This document shows positions 7,959-17,323 of a stretch of DNA of 64,000 nt, one piece after another (the stretch's first letter is position 1; each line of letters starts with the position of its first letter). The position numbers and the translations under genes are program-made. The DNA is taken from NCBI GenBank assembly GCA_016869215.1, contig VGEP01000007.1, forward strand, positions 95,586 through 159,585. Reading direction: 5' to 3'. The stretch comes from Alphaproteobacteria bacterium. Its GTDB lineage: Bacteria; Pseudomonadota; Alphaproteobacteria; Rhizobiales; Xanthobacteraceae. The notes under the pieces are model-generated. The model was not told where the DNA came from. It ran no database searches and saw nothing but the letters and a program-made list of their open reading frames with translations.

Positions 7959-7986
7959 AGGATAATATTGCTAGGAATAATGTCAA
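7959..7986 (-). promoter_or_regulatory. Sigma70-like promoter for the structured leader
   Basis: On the minus strand TTGACA (7981-7986) and TATCCT (7959-7964) are separated by 16 bases, in a locally AT-rich patch. The spacer contains an imperfect inverted sequence (TATT-CCTAGC-AATA) that could be an operator. The start point would fall near 7952. Confidence 0.55.
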
Positions 7987-8039
7987 GAGGCTGGAATTGA
8001 AAAAATTCCGATCCGACTCCACGCGGAATTCAGCAGCAA

Positions 8040-8074
8040 GTAGCCCGGATTTCGCTGCGCTCAATCCGGGCTAC
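8040..8074. repeat. Palindromic repeat, REP-like
   Basis: Perfect 12-bp arms GTAGCCCGGATT / AATCCGGGCTAC around an 11-nt loop, just beyond the stop codon of the molybdenum enzyme gene. Such elements are common between genes in related bacteria and may also act as a terminator. Confidence 0.6.
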
Positions 8075-8094
8075 GGTCGAGACCGATTTGCCCC

Positions 8095-10431
8095 CTACGC
8101 CGCCTTGCCCGTCTTCGCCTTTTGTATCGTCTCCCACACCCGCAGCGGCGTCGCAGGCATGTCGATCTGCGTGACGCCGAGCGGAGAGAGCGCGTCGATC
8201 ACCGCGTTGATGATGGTCGGCGGCGCGCCGATGGTGCCGCTTTCGCCGATGCCCTTCACGCCGAGCGGATTGGTCTTGCAGGCAATCTCCTCCATCCTGG
8301 TGTCGATCGTCGGCAGCACGGACGCGCGCGGCATGGCGTAGTCGAGGAAGCTGCCGGTCAGGAGCTGACCCGACTTGCGGTCGTAGACCTGGTGCTCCAT
8401 CAGCGCCTGGCCCATGCCCTGCACGCTGCCGCCCTGCATCTGGCCGACCACGATCATCGGGTTGAGGATGCGGCCGAGGTCGTCGATCATGTGGTAGCGG
8501 TCGAGCTTCACCTCGCCGGTCTCCGGGTCGATCTCGACCTCGCAGACGTGGCAGCCGTTCGGATGGCTCGGCGGCTCGGGGCTGAAGCTGCCTTCGGCCT
8601 CGAGACCGACGCCGAAGCGGTTGGTCAGCGGCCCCATCGGGGCGAACGAGGCCTTGGCGACGTCGACCAGCGCCACGGTCTTGTCGGTGCCCTTCACCAC
8701 GTATTGGCCGTCCTTGAAGTCGATGTCGCCCTTGTCGGCCTCCATCATGGCGGCGGCGCGCTCCTTGCCCTTCTCGATCATCTGCTCGGCCGCGCGCTTG
8801 AGCGCCGAGCCGCCGACCACGGCCGAACGCGCGCCGTAGGTGCCGCGGCCTATAGCGACCTGGGCGGTGTCGCCCTGCACGTATTTGATCTGCTCGAACG
8901 GCACGCCGAGGATGTCGTGCGCGATCTGCGCGAACACAGTGGCATGGCCCTGGCCGTGCGAATGCGTGCCGCCATAGACCGTGAGCGCGCCGGAGGGATC
9001 GAACCGCATCTCCATGCGGTCGTTGAAGATGCCGCCGAACTCGATGTAGTAGCTGACCGCGCGGCCGCGCAGCTTGCCCTTCTTCTCGGTGGCGCGCTTG
9101 CGCTCCTTGTAGCCCTTGGGATCGGACGCCGCGATGCAGGTGTCCATCAGCTTCACGAACTCGCCCGAATCGTAGACCCAATGCGTCGGCGTCGTGTAGG
9201 GCAGCTTCGACGGCGGAATGAGGTTGCGGCGGCGGATCTCGGCCGGGTCCATGCCGATCTGGCGCGCGGCATGTTCGATCAGCCGCTCCATGAAGTAGGC
9301 GGCCTCCGGCCGGCCCGCGCCGCGATAGGGACCCGAGATCGAGGTGTTGGTGAACACGCCTTGCGACATCAGGTGCATGGTCTGGATGTCGTAGGCCTCG
9401 GGGATGAAGCGGATCGAGAACGCGCCTGCGGCGAGCGCCGCGTTGACGAAATACGCGCCCATCTGGAACAGCGACTTGGACTTGAGCGCGAGAATCTTGC
9501 CGTTGTCGTCGAGCGCAAGCTCGCCGTAATAGACCATCTCGCGGCCATGGGCGTCGTTCATCATCGCTTCCGAGCGCGAAGACACCCACTTCACCGGGCG
9601 GCGCAGCTTCTTCGACGCCCACATCACCAGCAGGTCGTCGGGGTACGCGCCGCCCTTGAGCCCGAAGCCGCCGCCGACGTCCGGCGAGTTCACGCGGATC
9701 TGATTCTCCGGCACGTGGAAGACGTGCGAGATTTCCATCCGCACGCCGTGCGGATTCTGCGAGGCTGTGTGCAGCGTGTAGTGATCGGTGGCGGCGTCAT
9801 AGTCTCCGATGGAAACCCGCGGTTCCATCGAGACCGGCGACAGGCGGTTGTTCTCGACGCGCAGCTTGACGACGTGCCTGGCCTTGGCGAAGGCGGCTTC
9901 CGTCGCCTCCGCGTTGCCGAACATCAGGCGGAACGCCGTGTTGCCCATGTTGTTGTCGTCGTGGACCTTGGGCGAGCCGTCCTTGGCCGCGTCCTCGACA
10001 TTCACCACGGCGGGCAGCGGCTCGTACTCGACCTCGACCAGTTCGGCCGCGTCGCGCGCCTGCGCGAGCGTCTCGGCGACGACAAAGGCCACGCGGTCGC
10101 CCACGTAGCGCACCTTGTCGGACAAGAGCAGCGGCATGAAGGTGCGGTGGCCCTTGGGCGCGCCGAAATCCTCCGGCATCAGGTGCGCGGTGATCCCGCC
10201 GAGCTTGTCGGCCTTGACGTCCGCCCCGGTCAGCACCGCGAGCACGCCGGGCGCCGCCTTGGCCTTCGCGACATTGACGCGCTTGATACGCGCGTGCGCG
10301 TGCGGCGAGAGCACGTTGACCCCGTGCGCCATCGCCGGCAGCGCCATGTCGTCGACGTAGCGCCCCTGGCCGGTGAGGAACCGCTGGTCCTCGACGCGCC
10401 GCACCGGCTGCCCGATTCCGAACTTGGCCAT
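8095..10431 (-). CDS. Xanthine dehydrogenase-family molybdopterin-binding (CoxL-like) subunit
   Basis: 778-residue large subunit of a molybdenum hydroxylase. N-terminal aldehyde-oxidase a/b hammerhead region, then molybdopterin domains. The active-loop motif reads PYRGAGRPEAAY, the form II type rather than the form I CO dehydrogenase motif with Cys, so oxidation of an aldehyde or N-heterocycle is more likely than CO oxidation. The catalytic Glu motif GIGESGTIGAP is present near the C terminus. The start at MAKFGIGQPVRR has GGGAGAAAC upstream. The FAD (medium) and 2Fe-2S (small) subunit genes that normally accompany it are not adjacent; the next gene upstream belongs to an ABC importer, perhaps supplying the substrate. 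Confidence 0.92.
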   Translation of the reverse strand: MAKFGIGQPVRRVEDQRFLTGQGRYVDDMALPAMAHGVNVLSPHAHARIKRVNVAKAKAAPGVLAVLTGADVKADKLGGITAHLMPEDFGAPKGHRTFMPLLLSDKVRYVGDRVAFVVAETLAQARDAAELVEVEYEPLPAVVNVEDAAKDGSPKVHDDNNMGNTAFRLMFGNAEATEAAFAKARHVVKLRVENNRLSPVSMEPRVSIGDYDAATDHYTLHTASQNPHGVRMEISHVFHVPENQIRVNSPDVGGGFGLKGGAYPDDLLVMWASKKLRRPVKWVSSRSEAMMNDAHGREMVYYGELALDDNGKILALKSKSLFQMGAYFVNAALAAGAFSIRFIPEAYDIQTMHLMSQGVFTNTSISGPYRGAGRPEAAYFMERLIEHAARQIGMDPAEIRRRNLIPPSKLPYTTPTHWVYDSGEFVKLMDTCIAASDPKGYKERKRATEKKGKLRGRAVSYYIEFGGIFNDRMEMRFDPSGALTVYGGTHSHGQGHATVFAQIAHDILGVPFEQIKYVQGDTAQVAIGRGTYGARSAVVGGSALKRAAEQMIEKGKERAAAMMEADKGDIDFKDGQYVVKGTDKTVALVDVAKASFAPMGPLTNRFGVGLEAEGSFSPEPPSHPNGCHVCEVEIDPETGEVKLDRYHMIDDLGRILNPMIVVGQMQGGSVQGMGQALMEHQVYDRKSGQLLTGSFLDYAMPRASVLPTIDTRMEEIACKTNPLGVKGIGESGTIGAPPTIINAVIDALSPLGVTQIDMPATPLRVWETIQKAKTGKAA

Positions 10432-10519
10432 GGATGTTTCTCCCGAACGATGTTTGGGCAATCTTGCAGGATGTTTCAGGGCCGCGAAAGGGGCCGCATC
10501 GCCGCGCGCGCCCGCGGCG

Positions 10520-11479
10520 CTACCGGTTCAGCCACCGCCGCGCGAAGCCCAGGAGGCCCTGCGGCATGAAAATGATGATGGCGATGAAGATGAAGCCCAA
10601 CGGGATCAGGTAGGGGAAGTTCTCCCCGAAGATGCGGCCGAGCAGCTCGCGCAGCAGCAGGAACGTCCCCGCCCCCAGGATCGGCCCCACCAGCGTGCCG
10701 ATGCCGCCCATGACGTTGAAGATCACCGCCTCGCCCGAGATCAGGAAGAACACGAAGTCGGGCGCGGCGAAGCGGTTTTGCAGCGCGTAGAGCACGCCCG
10801 CGAGCCCCGCGAACAGACCCGACAGCATCACTGCCATGATCTTGTAGCGCTCGACCGGATAACCGATGGCGCGCGTGCGCGGCTCGTTCTCGCGGATCGA
10901 CTGCAGCACCATGCCGAACGGCGACTGGGTGATGCGGCGCAGGATCAGGTAGGAGCCCGCGACAACGACGAGCACGAACCAGTGCAGCGTGGTGGCGGTG
11001 AACGGCTCGCTCCAGATGCCCGGAATGCCGAGCCGCGGGCGCGGGAAGTTCAGCCCGTTCTCGCCGCCGGTCACATCGGTCCAGGTGAAGATGATGACGT
11101 AGAAGATCTGCGAGAAGATCAACGTGGTGATGGCGAAGTAGATGTCGCGCAAGCGCGTCGAGAAATAGGCGACGAAGGCCGACACCACCGCCGCACCGAT
11201 CAGCCCGAAGGCCAGCGCGAGCACGAGGCTCGGCGTGAACATCAGGAGCGCCGCGGCCGCGCCGTACATGCCGAGCCCGAAAAACGCCGAGTGCCCGAAC
11301 GACACCATGCCGGTGTAGCCGATCAGCAGGTCCGACGACATCGCGAGCAGGCCCCAGATCAGCACCTCGGTCAGGAACCGCTGCCAGAACGGCGGCAGCA
11401 CGTACGGCGAGACGAACAGCAGCGCCATGACGATGGCGAAGCCGGACCAGAACAGGATCGAGTGGCGCTTGTCGGTCAT
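10520..11479 (-). CDS. livM: Branched-chain-type ABC transporter permease (LivM)
   Basis: 319-residue inner-membrane permease with about ten hydrophobic segments, of the hydrophobic amino acid transporter class that serves branched-chain amino acids and also aromatic acids. Family marks are SDLLIGYTGMVSFGHSAFFGLG, the EAA-like loop SIRENEPRTRAIGYPVERYK, and GGIGTLVGPILGAG near the C terminus. It starts within the stop codon of livH (ATGA overlap), so it is translationally coupled. It works with livH, the two ATPases and the exported binding protein encoded upstream on the same strand. Substrate unknown; the neighbouring molybdenum hydroxylase hints at an aromatic or heterocyclic compound. Confidence 0.92.
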   Translation of the reverse strand: MTDKRHSILFWSGFAIVMALLFVSPYVLPPFWQRFLTEVLIWGLLAMSSDLLIGYTGMVSFGHSAFFGLGMYGAAAALLMFTPSLVLALAFGLIGAAVVSAFVAYFSTRLRDIYFAITTLIFSQIFYVIIFTWTDVTGGENGLNFPRPRLGIPGIWSEPFTATTLHWFVLVVVAGSYLILRRITQSPFGMVLQSIRENEPRTRAIGYPVERYKIMAVMLSGLFAGLAGVLYALQNRFAAPDFVFFLISGEAVIFNVMGGIGTLVGPILGAGTFLLLRELLGRIFGENFPYLIPLGFIFIAIIIFMPQGLLGFARRWLNR

Positions 11480-12360
11480 TTGGGCGTCGGCACGAAAAGG
11501 CCCGTGGGCCGGAACAGGAGCGTGAAGATCAGCACGACGAAGGACACGATCACCGCCTGCGCCGGGCTCACCACCAGCGAGGCGTAGGCTTCGAGCAGGC
11601 TGATGAAGATCGCCGCCCCGATCGCGCCGCCGAGATTGCCCATGCCGCCGACCACGACCACGATGAACGCCTTCAGCACCCAGTCGAGGCCCATGACGTG
11701 GTTGACGCCGACCAGCGGGCCGAACAGCACGCCGCTCGCCGCCGCCATCCCTGCGCCGATCGCGAAGGCCGCGGTGTGCACGAGCGGCACGGGAATCCCC
11801 ATGGCCTGCGCCATGACGCGGTCCTGCGTGGTGGCGCGGATCCAGATGCCGTACTTGCCGTATTTCAGAAACAGCCAGAACGCGCCGATGATCCCGGCCG
11901 ACAGCACCGCGATCAGGATGCGGTAGTATGGATATTCGAGATAGAAGAGGTTGAAGTGGCCGGAGATCGGCTCGCCGATCTTGCGCGGCACCGGGCCGAA
12001 CTGCCACAGCGCATAGTTCTGCAGGATCAGCGACAGGCCGAAGGTGGCGAGAATCGTAGTCAACGGATCGCGCCCGACCAGCGGGCGCAGCGTCGTGATC
12101 TGGATCGCCGCGCCCAGAATCGCGACCATCATCACCGCCAGCACCAGCGCCAGCCAGAAATTGCCCGAGGTCGCAAATACCACGACGCCCATGTAGGCGC
12201 CGAGCATGAACAGCTCGCCGTGGGCGAAATTGACCACGTCCATGATGCCGAAGATCAAGGTCAGGCCGGACGCGATCAGGGCGAGAATCATGCCGGTGAC
12301 GATGCCGTTCACCGTCTGAATGACGACCTGGTCCCAGGGGATCGCAGCGAGGAAACCCAT
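11476..12360 (-). CDS. livH: Branched-chain-type ABC transporter permease (LivH)
   Basis: 294-residue permease of the LivH type. It shows NGIVTGMILALIASGLTLIFGIMDVVNFAHGELFMLGAY, split here into its standard two elements: the first helix, and the VNFAHGE motif that identifies the family. A later loop, RATTQDRVMAQAMGIP, contacts the ATPases, and GGMGNLGGAIGAAIF follows near the C terminus. It sits between livF and livM with a 3-bp gap upstream and a 4-bp overlap downstream, a compact operon arrangement. It forms the membrane channel with LivM in the inner membrane. Confidence 0.92.
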   Translation of the reverse strand: MGFLAAIPWDQVVIQTVNGIVTGMILALIASGLTLIFGIMDVVNFAHGELFMLGAYMGVVVFATSGNFWLALVLAVMMVAILGAAIQITTLRPLVGRDPLTTILATFGLSLILQNYALWQFGPVPRKIGEPISGHFNLFYLEYPYYRILIAVLSAGIIGAFWLFLKYGKYGIWIRATTQDRVMAQAMGIPVPLVHTAAFAIGAGMAAASGVLFGPLVGVNHVMGLDWVLKAFIVVVVGGMGNLGGAIGAAIFISLLEAYASLVVSPAQAVIVSFVVLIFTLLFRPTGLFVPTPK

Positions 12361-12363
12361 CGC

Positions 12364-13091
<728 letters not shown>

Positions 13092-13095
<4 letters not shown>

Positions 13096-13880
13096 GTCTT
13101 GAGATAGACCTCCAGGACGCGCGGATTGCTCTGGATTTCTTCCGGCGTGCCCTCCGCGAGGATTTCGCCGTAGTGCAGCACGGTGATGCGATGGGCGAGT
13201 TCCATCACCACCTTCATGTCGTGCTCGACGATCAGGATGGTCAGGTCCTTGGCGATGCCGCGGATCAGTTCCATCGTGTCGTGCGTCTCGGCGGTGCTCA
13301 TGCCGGCGGTCGGCTCGTCGAGGCACAGAAGCTGCGGCTCGGTCGCGAGCGCGATGCCGATCTCGAGATTGCGCTGCTCGCCGTGCGACAGATTGCAGGC
13401 CAGTTCGTCGGCCTTGGGAGAAAGCCCGACCGAATTCAGCACGGCCTCGGCCTTCGCCATGATGTCGCCGAAGGCGGTGTAGTGCCGGAACAAGCTCCAG
13501 CCGTGCCGGCGCGACTGCGCGGCGATCCGCACGTTCTCCAGCGTTGTGGCGTTCGGCAGGATGTTGGTGATCTGGTAGGAGCGCGCGATCCCCTTCTTTG
13601 AGATTTCGTTCGGCGGCAGGCCGGTGATGTCCTCGCCGTTGAACAGGATGCGTCCCGAGGTCGGGCGCAACACGCCGGTCAGGCAATTGAAGAATGTGCT
13701 TTTGCCCGCGCCGTTCGGCCCGATGATGGCGCGAATTTCGCCGCGCCCGATTTCGAAATTGACGTTGTTGAGCGCGGTGAGTCCGCCGAAGCGAATGGTC
13801 AGGCCTTCGGTGCGAAGCACGGAGGCCGCTTCGCCCTGCCGTCCGGCGGCGGACGGACCTCCCGACGACTGCAATTCCAC
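13092..13880 (-). CDS. livG: Branched-chain-type ABC transporter ATPase (LivG)
   Basis: ATPase of about 262 residues. Walker A GPNGAGKST, signature LSHGEQRNLEIGIALA, Walker B LLCLDEPTAGM, and the LivG-specific IARSYQITNILPNATTLENV stretch. The signature has His where Gly is usual (LSHGEQ), which is normal for LivG. No ATG is available near the N terminus; the GTG at 13880 is preferred because AAGG lies six bases before it, but GTG codons at 13886 and 13907 are alternatives. It heads the livG-F-H-M run; the binding-protein gene lies upstream across a palindromic repeat. Confidence 0.9.
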
Positions 13881-13932
13881 TGACACCTTATGGACCCCGC
13901 CCCTCACACGTCGCCGTCTTCATCGCGGCCTC

Positions 13933-14083
13933 GTGTCCCGGATGCGGTGCAGCATGAGCGCGCAGCGCGAATGATGCATCGCTATTCCGGGACCCCAATC
14001 GATCCAGCCAACAGTCGAACCGGGGTCCCGGGTCTGCAGCGCACCGCTTCACTTCGTTACGCGCTGCGCTGCGCCCGGGACAC
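13933..14083. repeat. Long palindromic intergenic repeat, class B (copy 1)
   Basis: Ends are GTGTCCCGG (13933-13941) and CCGGGACAC (14075-14083), with an inner inverted pair CCGGGACCCC / GGGGTCCCGG. A second copy with the same architecture lies at 31728-31869. Sequence between the arms is GC-rich and rich in GCGCAGC. Confidence 0.65.
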
Positions 14084-14105
14084 ACAATTTTATTGCCAGC
14101 TTACC

Positions 14106-15395
14106 TCACCCGAACCTGCAGGCCGGCGGGAACAGCGTCTTGTTGCCGTCGACCACGTTGACGATCTTCGGCTTGCCGCCGTCGATGCGGAAGATGAACT
14201 GCCGCAGGAACGCCTGATGGTCTTCCTTGCGCATGATCTTGTCGCCCTGCGGGAAGTCGTCGCCTTCCTTCATCACCATGCCTTCCAGCGCCTCGATCAG
14301 CTTGTTGGTGTCCTCGCGGCCGCGGAACTTCGACTTCTCCATGCCGAGCTTGAGCGCGTTGACCGCCTCGTAGTTCGACTGCACGTAGCGGTCCGGATCG
14401 GGCCCGGACGGGTCGATCTGCTTCAGCCGCGCCTTGGCGTCGTCGAAGAAGCGCTTGTGGTGCGGCGTATTCATCGGCGCATCGAACACCGGCAGGTAGC
14501 GGTTGATGCCGACGAAGCCTTCGATCTTCCTGCCGAGCGCGGGGATGTTGGTCGATTCCGCGATCGCGCCGTCGCCCGCCCACTTGTACTTCTTGGTCAG
14601 GCCGAGATCGAACGCCTGGTTGCCGATGGTCACGCCGTCGCGGCCGAAGAAGATGCCGAACAGGCCGTCGAAATTGCCGGTGATCCGCGACAGGAACGGC
14701 GTCATGTCGGCGGTGCCGAGCGGAATGCCGGTGGTGCCGGCGATCTCGCCGCCCGCCTTCTTGATCTCGGCGGCGTAGGCGTCGCGGGTCGACTGACCCC
14801 ACGAGTAGTCGGCAAACGCGATGTGCCAGCGCTTGCCCATCTTCACCAGCTCCGGCGCGAACGCCACCGCCTGCGACGGCGCGTAGTCGAACGGACGGAA
14901 GGTGTAGCGGTTGCAGCGCGAGGTCGTGATCGTGGTGTCGAGACACACGCCGATCATGTTGACGACCTTGTGCTCCTCATACACCGGCATGCAGGCGAGG
15001 CAGATGTTGGAGAGGAAGCCGCCGACGTGGGCGTCGACGCGGTCCTCGACCAAGAGCTTCTCGGTCTTGCGGCGGCCGACGTCGGGCTTGGATTCGTCGT
15101 CGACGATTTCAAGCGCGATCGGACGGCCGTTGATGCCGCCGGACTTGTTGATGCGGTCGACGGCCATCTGCACGCCGACCAGCGCGGTCTTGCCGCCGGC
15201 CGCGCCCGCGCCGGACAGCGGCTGCGAGGTGCCGATCTTGTAGGGCTTGGCCTGGCCGAAGGCCGCCTGCCATGGCGCCGGCACCAGCATGGTGGCGCCG
15301 AGCGCGCCTGCGCTCACGCCGTAGCCGAGCACACGGCGGCGCGTGGTCTTGCCGTTGTACCAGAAGTCCTGCGGATCGCGACGATCGTCTGACAT
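14106..15395 (-). CDS. Tat-exported ABC substrate-binding protein (LivK-like)
   Basis: 429-residue periplasmic receptor of the type I (leucine-binding) fold. The start at MSDDRRDP has GGGAGAGGAA upstream. The N terminus has a twin-arginine motif in TTRRRVLGYG followed by a hydrophobic stretch and an A-x-A-like site before AKPYKIG, so export of the folded protein by Tat is likely. Typical internal elements are AGGKTALVGVQMAVDRIN and GRPIALEIVDDESKPD. It should deliver ligand to LivHMGF; ligand class (branched-chain amino acid, amide, aromatic acid) cannot be read from sequence. Confidence 0.9.
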   Translation of the reverse strand: MSDDRRDPQDFWYNGKTTRRRVLGYGVSAGALGATMLVPAPWQAAFGQAKPYKIGTSQPLSGAGAAGGKTALVGVQMAVDRINKSGGINGRPIALEIVDDESKPDVGRRKTEKLLVEDRVDAHVGGFLSNICLACMPVYEEHKVVNMIGVCLDTTITTSRCNRYTFRPFDYAPSQAVAFAPELVKMGKRWHIAFADYSWGQSTRDAYAAEIKKAGGEIAGTTGIPLGTADMTPFLSRITGNFDGLFGIFFGRDGVTIGNQAFDLGLTKKYKWAGDGAIAESTNIPALGRKIEGFVGINRYLPVFDAPMNTPHHKRFFDDAKARLKQIDPSGPDPDRYVQSNYEAVNALKLGMEKSKFRGREDTNKLIEALEGMVMKEGDDFPQGDKIMRKEDHQAFLRQFIFRIDGGKPKIVNVVDGNKTLFPPACRFG

Positions 15396-15789
15396 GATGC
15401 GTTCCTCTCCCGTCCGCCCGGGTTTGTTCACGGTCCGCGCCCCCGAGCCGAAAGGCAGCGGCCTGCAATGTGCGCGCCGCACCGCGGCGCGTGGCCGAGA
15501 ACCGATCCGAAGGCTGAAAACCGGCGGCGATCGAGGCGGGATTCCCGCATTGCCCGATCAAGACATTAGGACCGCCGCTTCCCCCTCCAGGCTCGATCCA
15601 TCGTCCGACTGAAAGGAATAATACACGTTGGGCGCGCGCTGCCAACAAGCGGAAAAACGTGCATCCGCGGGCTTGACTCGCGGGGCAACGCGGACGCACG
15701 CGCATTGGGCATCTGCGCGCCCGCAATGCTAGGATTACGGCGAACGGCGCGGCTCGATACCGCGCCATGCCGCAACCGAGAGAGCCGCA
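15396..15789. other. Divergent intergenic region
   Basis: 394 bases between the minus-strand binding protein and the plus-strand DUF1445 gene. It contains the promoter-like pair at 15618-15645 and otherwise no gene or strong repeat that I can support. Confidence 0.5.
15618..15645 (-). promoter_or_regulatory. Promoter-like sequence for the binding protein/Liv operon
   Basis: On the minus strand TTGGCA (15640-15645) and TATTAT (15618-15623) are 16 bases apart. This implies a leader of about 215 nt before the ATG at 15395. Confidence 0.45.
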
Positions 15790-16605
15790 ATGACCGCTGC
15801 CGCAAACTTGCGCAATTCCACCGCCATTCCGCAGACCGGCCACGACGCCCGGCTCGCCATCCGCCGCGGCGACTGGACCGGGCCGACGTCGGGCCTCGCA
15901 CCGGGGTACGTGCAGGGCAACCTCGCCATCCTGCCGGCCAAGCTCGCGTCCGACTTCATGCGCTTCTGCCAGCTCAACCCGAAACCCTGCCCGCTGCTGG
16001 CCGCGAGCGCGCCCGGCGATCCGCACCTGCCCTCGCTCGGCGGCGACCTCGACATCCGCACCGACCTCTGCCGCTACAAGGTGTTCCGCAACGGCGATCT
16101 GGTCGACGAGCCGGACGACATTTCGAAATACTGGCGCGACGATCTGGTGATTTTCGCTCTCGGCTGCTCGTTCTCGTTCGAAGATGCGCTGATGCAGGAC
16201 GGCATCGAGCTGCGCCACATCACCAACGGCTCGACCGTGCCGATGTACCGCACCTCGATCGAGACCACGCCGGCCGGGCCGTTCCACGGTCCGCTGGTGG
16301 TGTCGATGCGGCCGCTGAAGCCGAAGGACGCGATCCGCGCGGTGCAGATCACCACGCGCTTCCCCGCCGTGCACGGCGCGCCGGTGCATCTCGGCATGCC
16401 GGAGCAGATCGGCATCAAGGACATCATGAAGCCGGACTACGGCGATCCTGCGCAGATCAACGACGGCGAGATGCCGGTGTTTTGGGCCTGCGGGGTGACG
16501 CCGCAATCGGTGGTGGCGACCGTGAAGCCGGAGTTCTGCATCACGCATTATCCGGGCTGCATGCTGGTGACGGACCGGAAGAACACCGAATTCGCGATTA
16601 TGTGA
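15790..16605 (+). CDS. DUF1445 putative hydro-lyase (D-glutamate cyclase-like)
   Basis: 271-residue cytosolic protein of the DUF1445/YcsI family, annotated as putative hydro-lyases. Recognisable blocks are [11 protein letters not shown] near residue 40, [17 protein letters not shown] in the middle, and the C-terminal FWACGVTPQ and [14 protein letters not shown], which contain the conserved Cys, Thr and His residues. A member of this fold in animals acts as D-glutamate cyclase; bacterial members occur next to lactam and amino-acid pathways. Here the gene stands alone, divergent from the Liv importer and convergent with the next gene at a 16-bp distance. Confidence 0.88.
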   Translation: MTAAANLRNSTAIPQTGHDARLAIRRGDWTGPTSGLAPGYVQGNLAILPAKLASDFMRFCQLNPKPCPLLAASAPGDPHLPSLGGDLDIRTDLCRYKVFRNGDLVDEPDDISKYWRDDLVIFALGCSFSFEDALMQDGIELRHITNGSTVPMYRTSIETTPAGPFHGPLVVSMRPLKPKDAIRAVQITTRFPAVHGAPVHLGMPEQIGIKDIMKPDYGDPAQINDGEMPVFWACGVTPQSVVATVKPEFCITHYPGCMLVTDRKNTEFAIM

Positions 16606-16621
16606 GAGCACGAAGCGCGCG

Positions 16622-17305
16622 CTATAAAAATTCCTTCGGTAGCGGCAACCATTTTTCCCGGCCGCGGTAGGCGAGCGGCTTTCGGTCGCCATTGCGCTTG
16701 CGATAGTCGCGATACCAGCGGCGCAGCCGCTTCACGCGCGCGCGCCGGCGCGGCAGCTTGCGGTGCCGGATGCGCAGCAGGTACTTCTCCACCGGCCAGA
16801 CGTTGCGCCGCGAGAAGCGCCAGTCGCAACCCTCGACGTCGCGCAGGTCGGCGACCGCATAGCCGGTGAGCGAGCCGGTGTGGTCCACATACGGATCGAA
16901 GTAGCTGAGCGCGAGCGCACGCGGCGAACGGAACGCGGCCTTGCGCCCGTGCAGGCCCGGATCGCGCGAGCGGCCGATCGCGCCCCAGCGTCCGTTCGTC
17001 CCGCGGTAAACGTAGATCACGTGGTCGAGCATGTCGGCCGACATCAGGCTCATCACCAGCGGCGGATGGCCGTAGCGCTCCAAGACGCAGGCCGCGAACA
17101 GCGCGGCTTCGAGACAATGCGCGGTCTTGCGGCGGATCACTTCGCGGAAGCCGCGCAAAGAATCGCGCAGCGGATGCTTCTCGGTGTTGTACGGCAGACC
17201 ATTGAGATAACGCTGCACCTTTGCGGGCGTGTTCAATCGCCGGATCAGCCGAAGTTCGGCCGGCGTGAAGGCGGACAGCGGCGGGATATCGTCAGGCTTT
17301 CGCAT
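16622..17305 (-). CDS. Transglutaminase/cysteine-protease-like hypothetical protein
   Basis: 227-residue cytosolic protein. The order Cys (KTAHCLEAALFAACVL, about residue 64), His (DMLDHVIYVY, about 93) and Asp (GRSRDPGLHG, about 112) matches the Cys-His-Asp triad spacing of transglutaminase-like folds. The C terminus is strongly basic with many Arg-Arg pairs, suggesting RNA, DNA or membrane contact. It is the last gene of the operon led by the ATP-grasp protein, 18 bp after a bona fide transglutaminase-fold gene. The activity is inferred only from motif order; I do not recognise a named family. Confidence 0.65.
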   Translation of the reverse strand: MRKPDDIPPLSAFTPAELRLIRRLNTPAKVQRYLNGLPYNTEKHPLRDSLRGFREVIRRKTAHCLEAALFAACVLERYGHPPLVMSLMSADMLDHVIYVYRGTNGRWGAIGRSRDPGLHGRKAAFRSPRALALSYFDPYVDHTGSLTGYAVADLRDVEGCDWRFSRRNVWPVEKYLLRIRHRKLPRRRARVKRLRRWYRDYRKRNGDRKPLAYRGREKWLPLPKEFL

Positions 17306-17323
17306 GCGCGGCAGCGGCGGCTT

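Noticed and set aside
8122..10569. 815-codon plus-strand frame across the molybdenum hydroxylase
   Set aside because: Antisense shadow; lacks hydrophobic core pattern while the minus strand carries complete molybdenum enzyme motifs.
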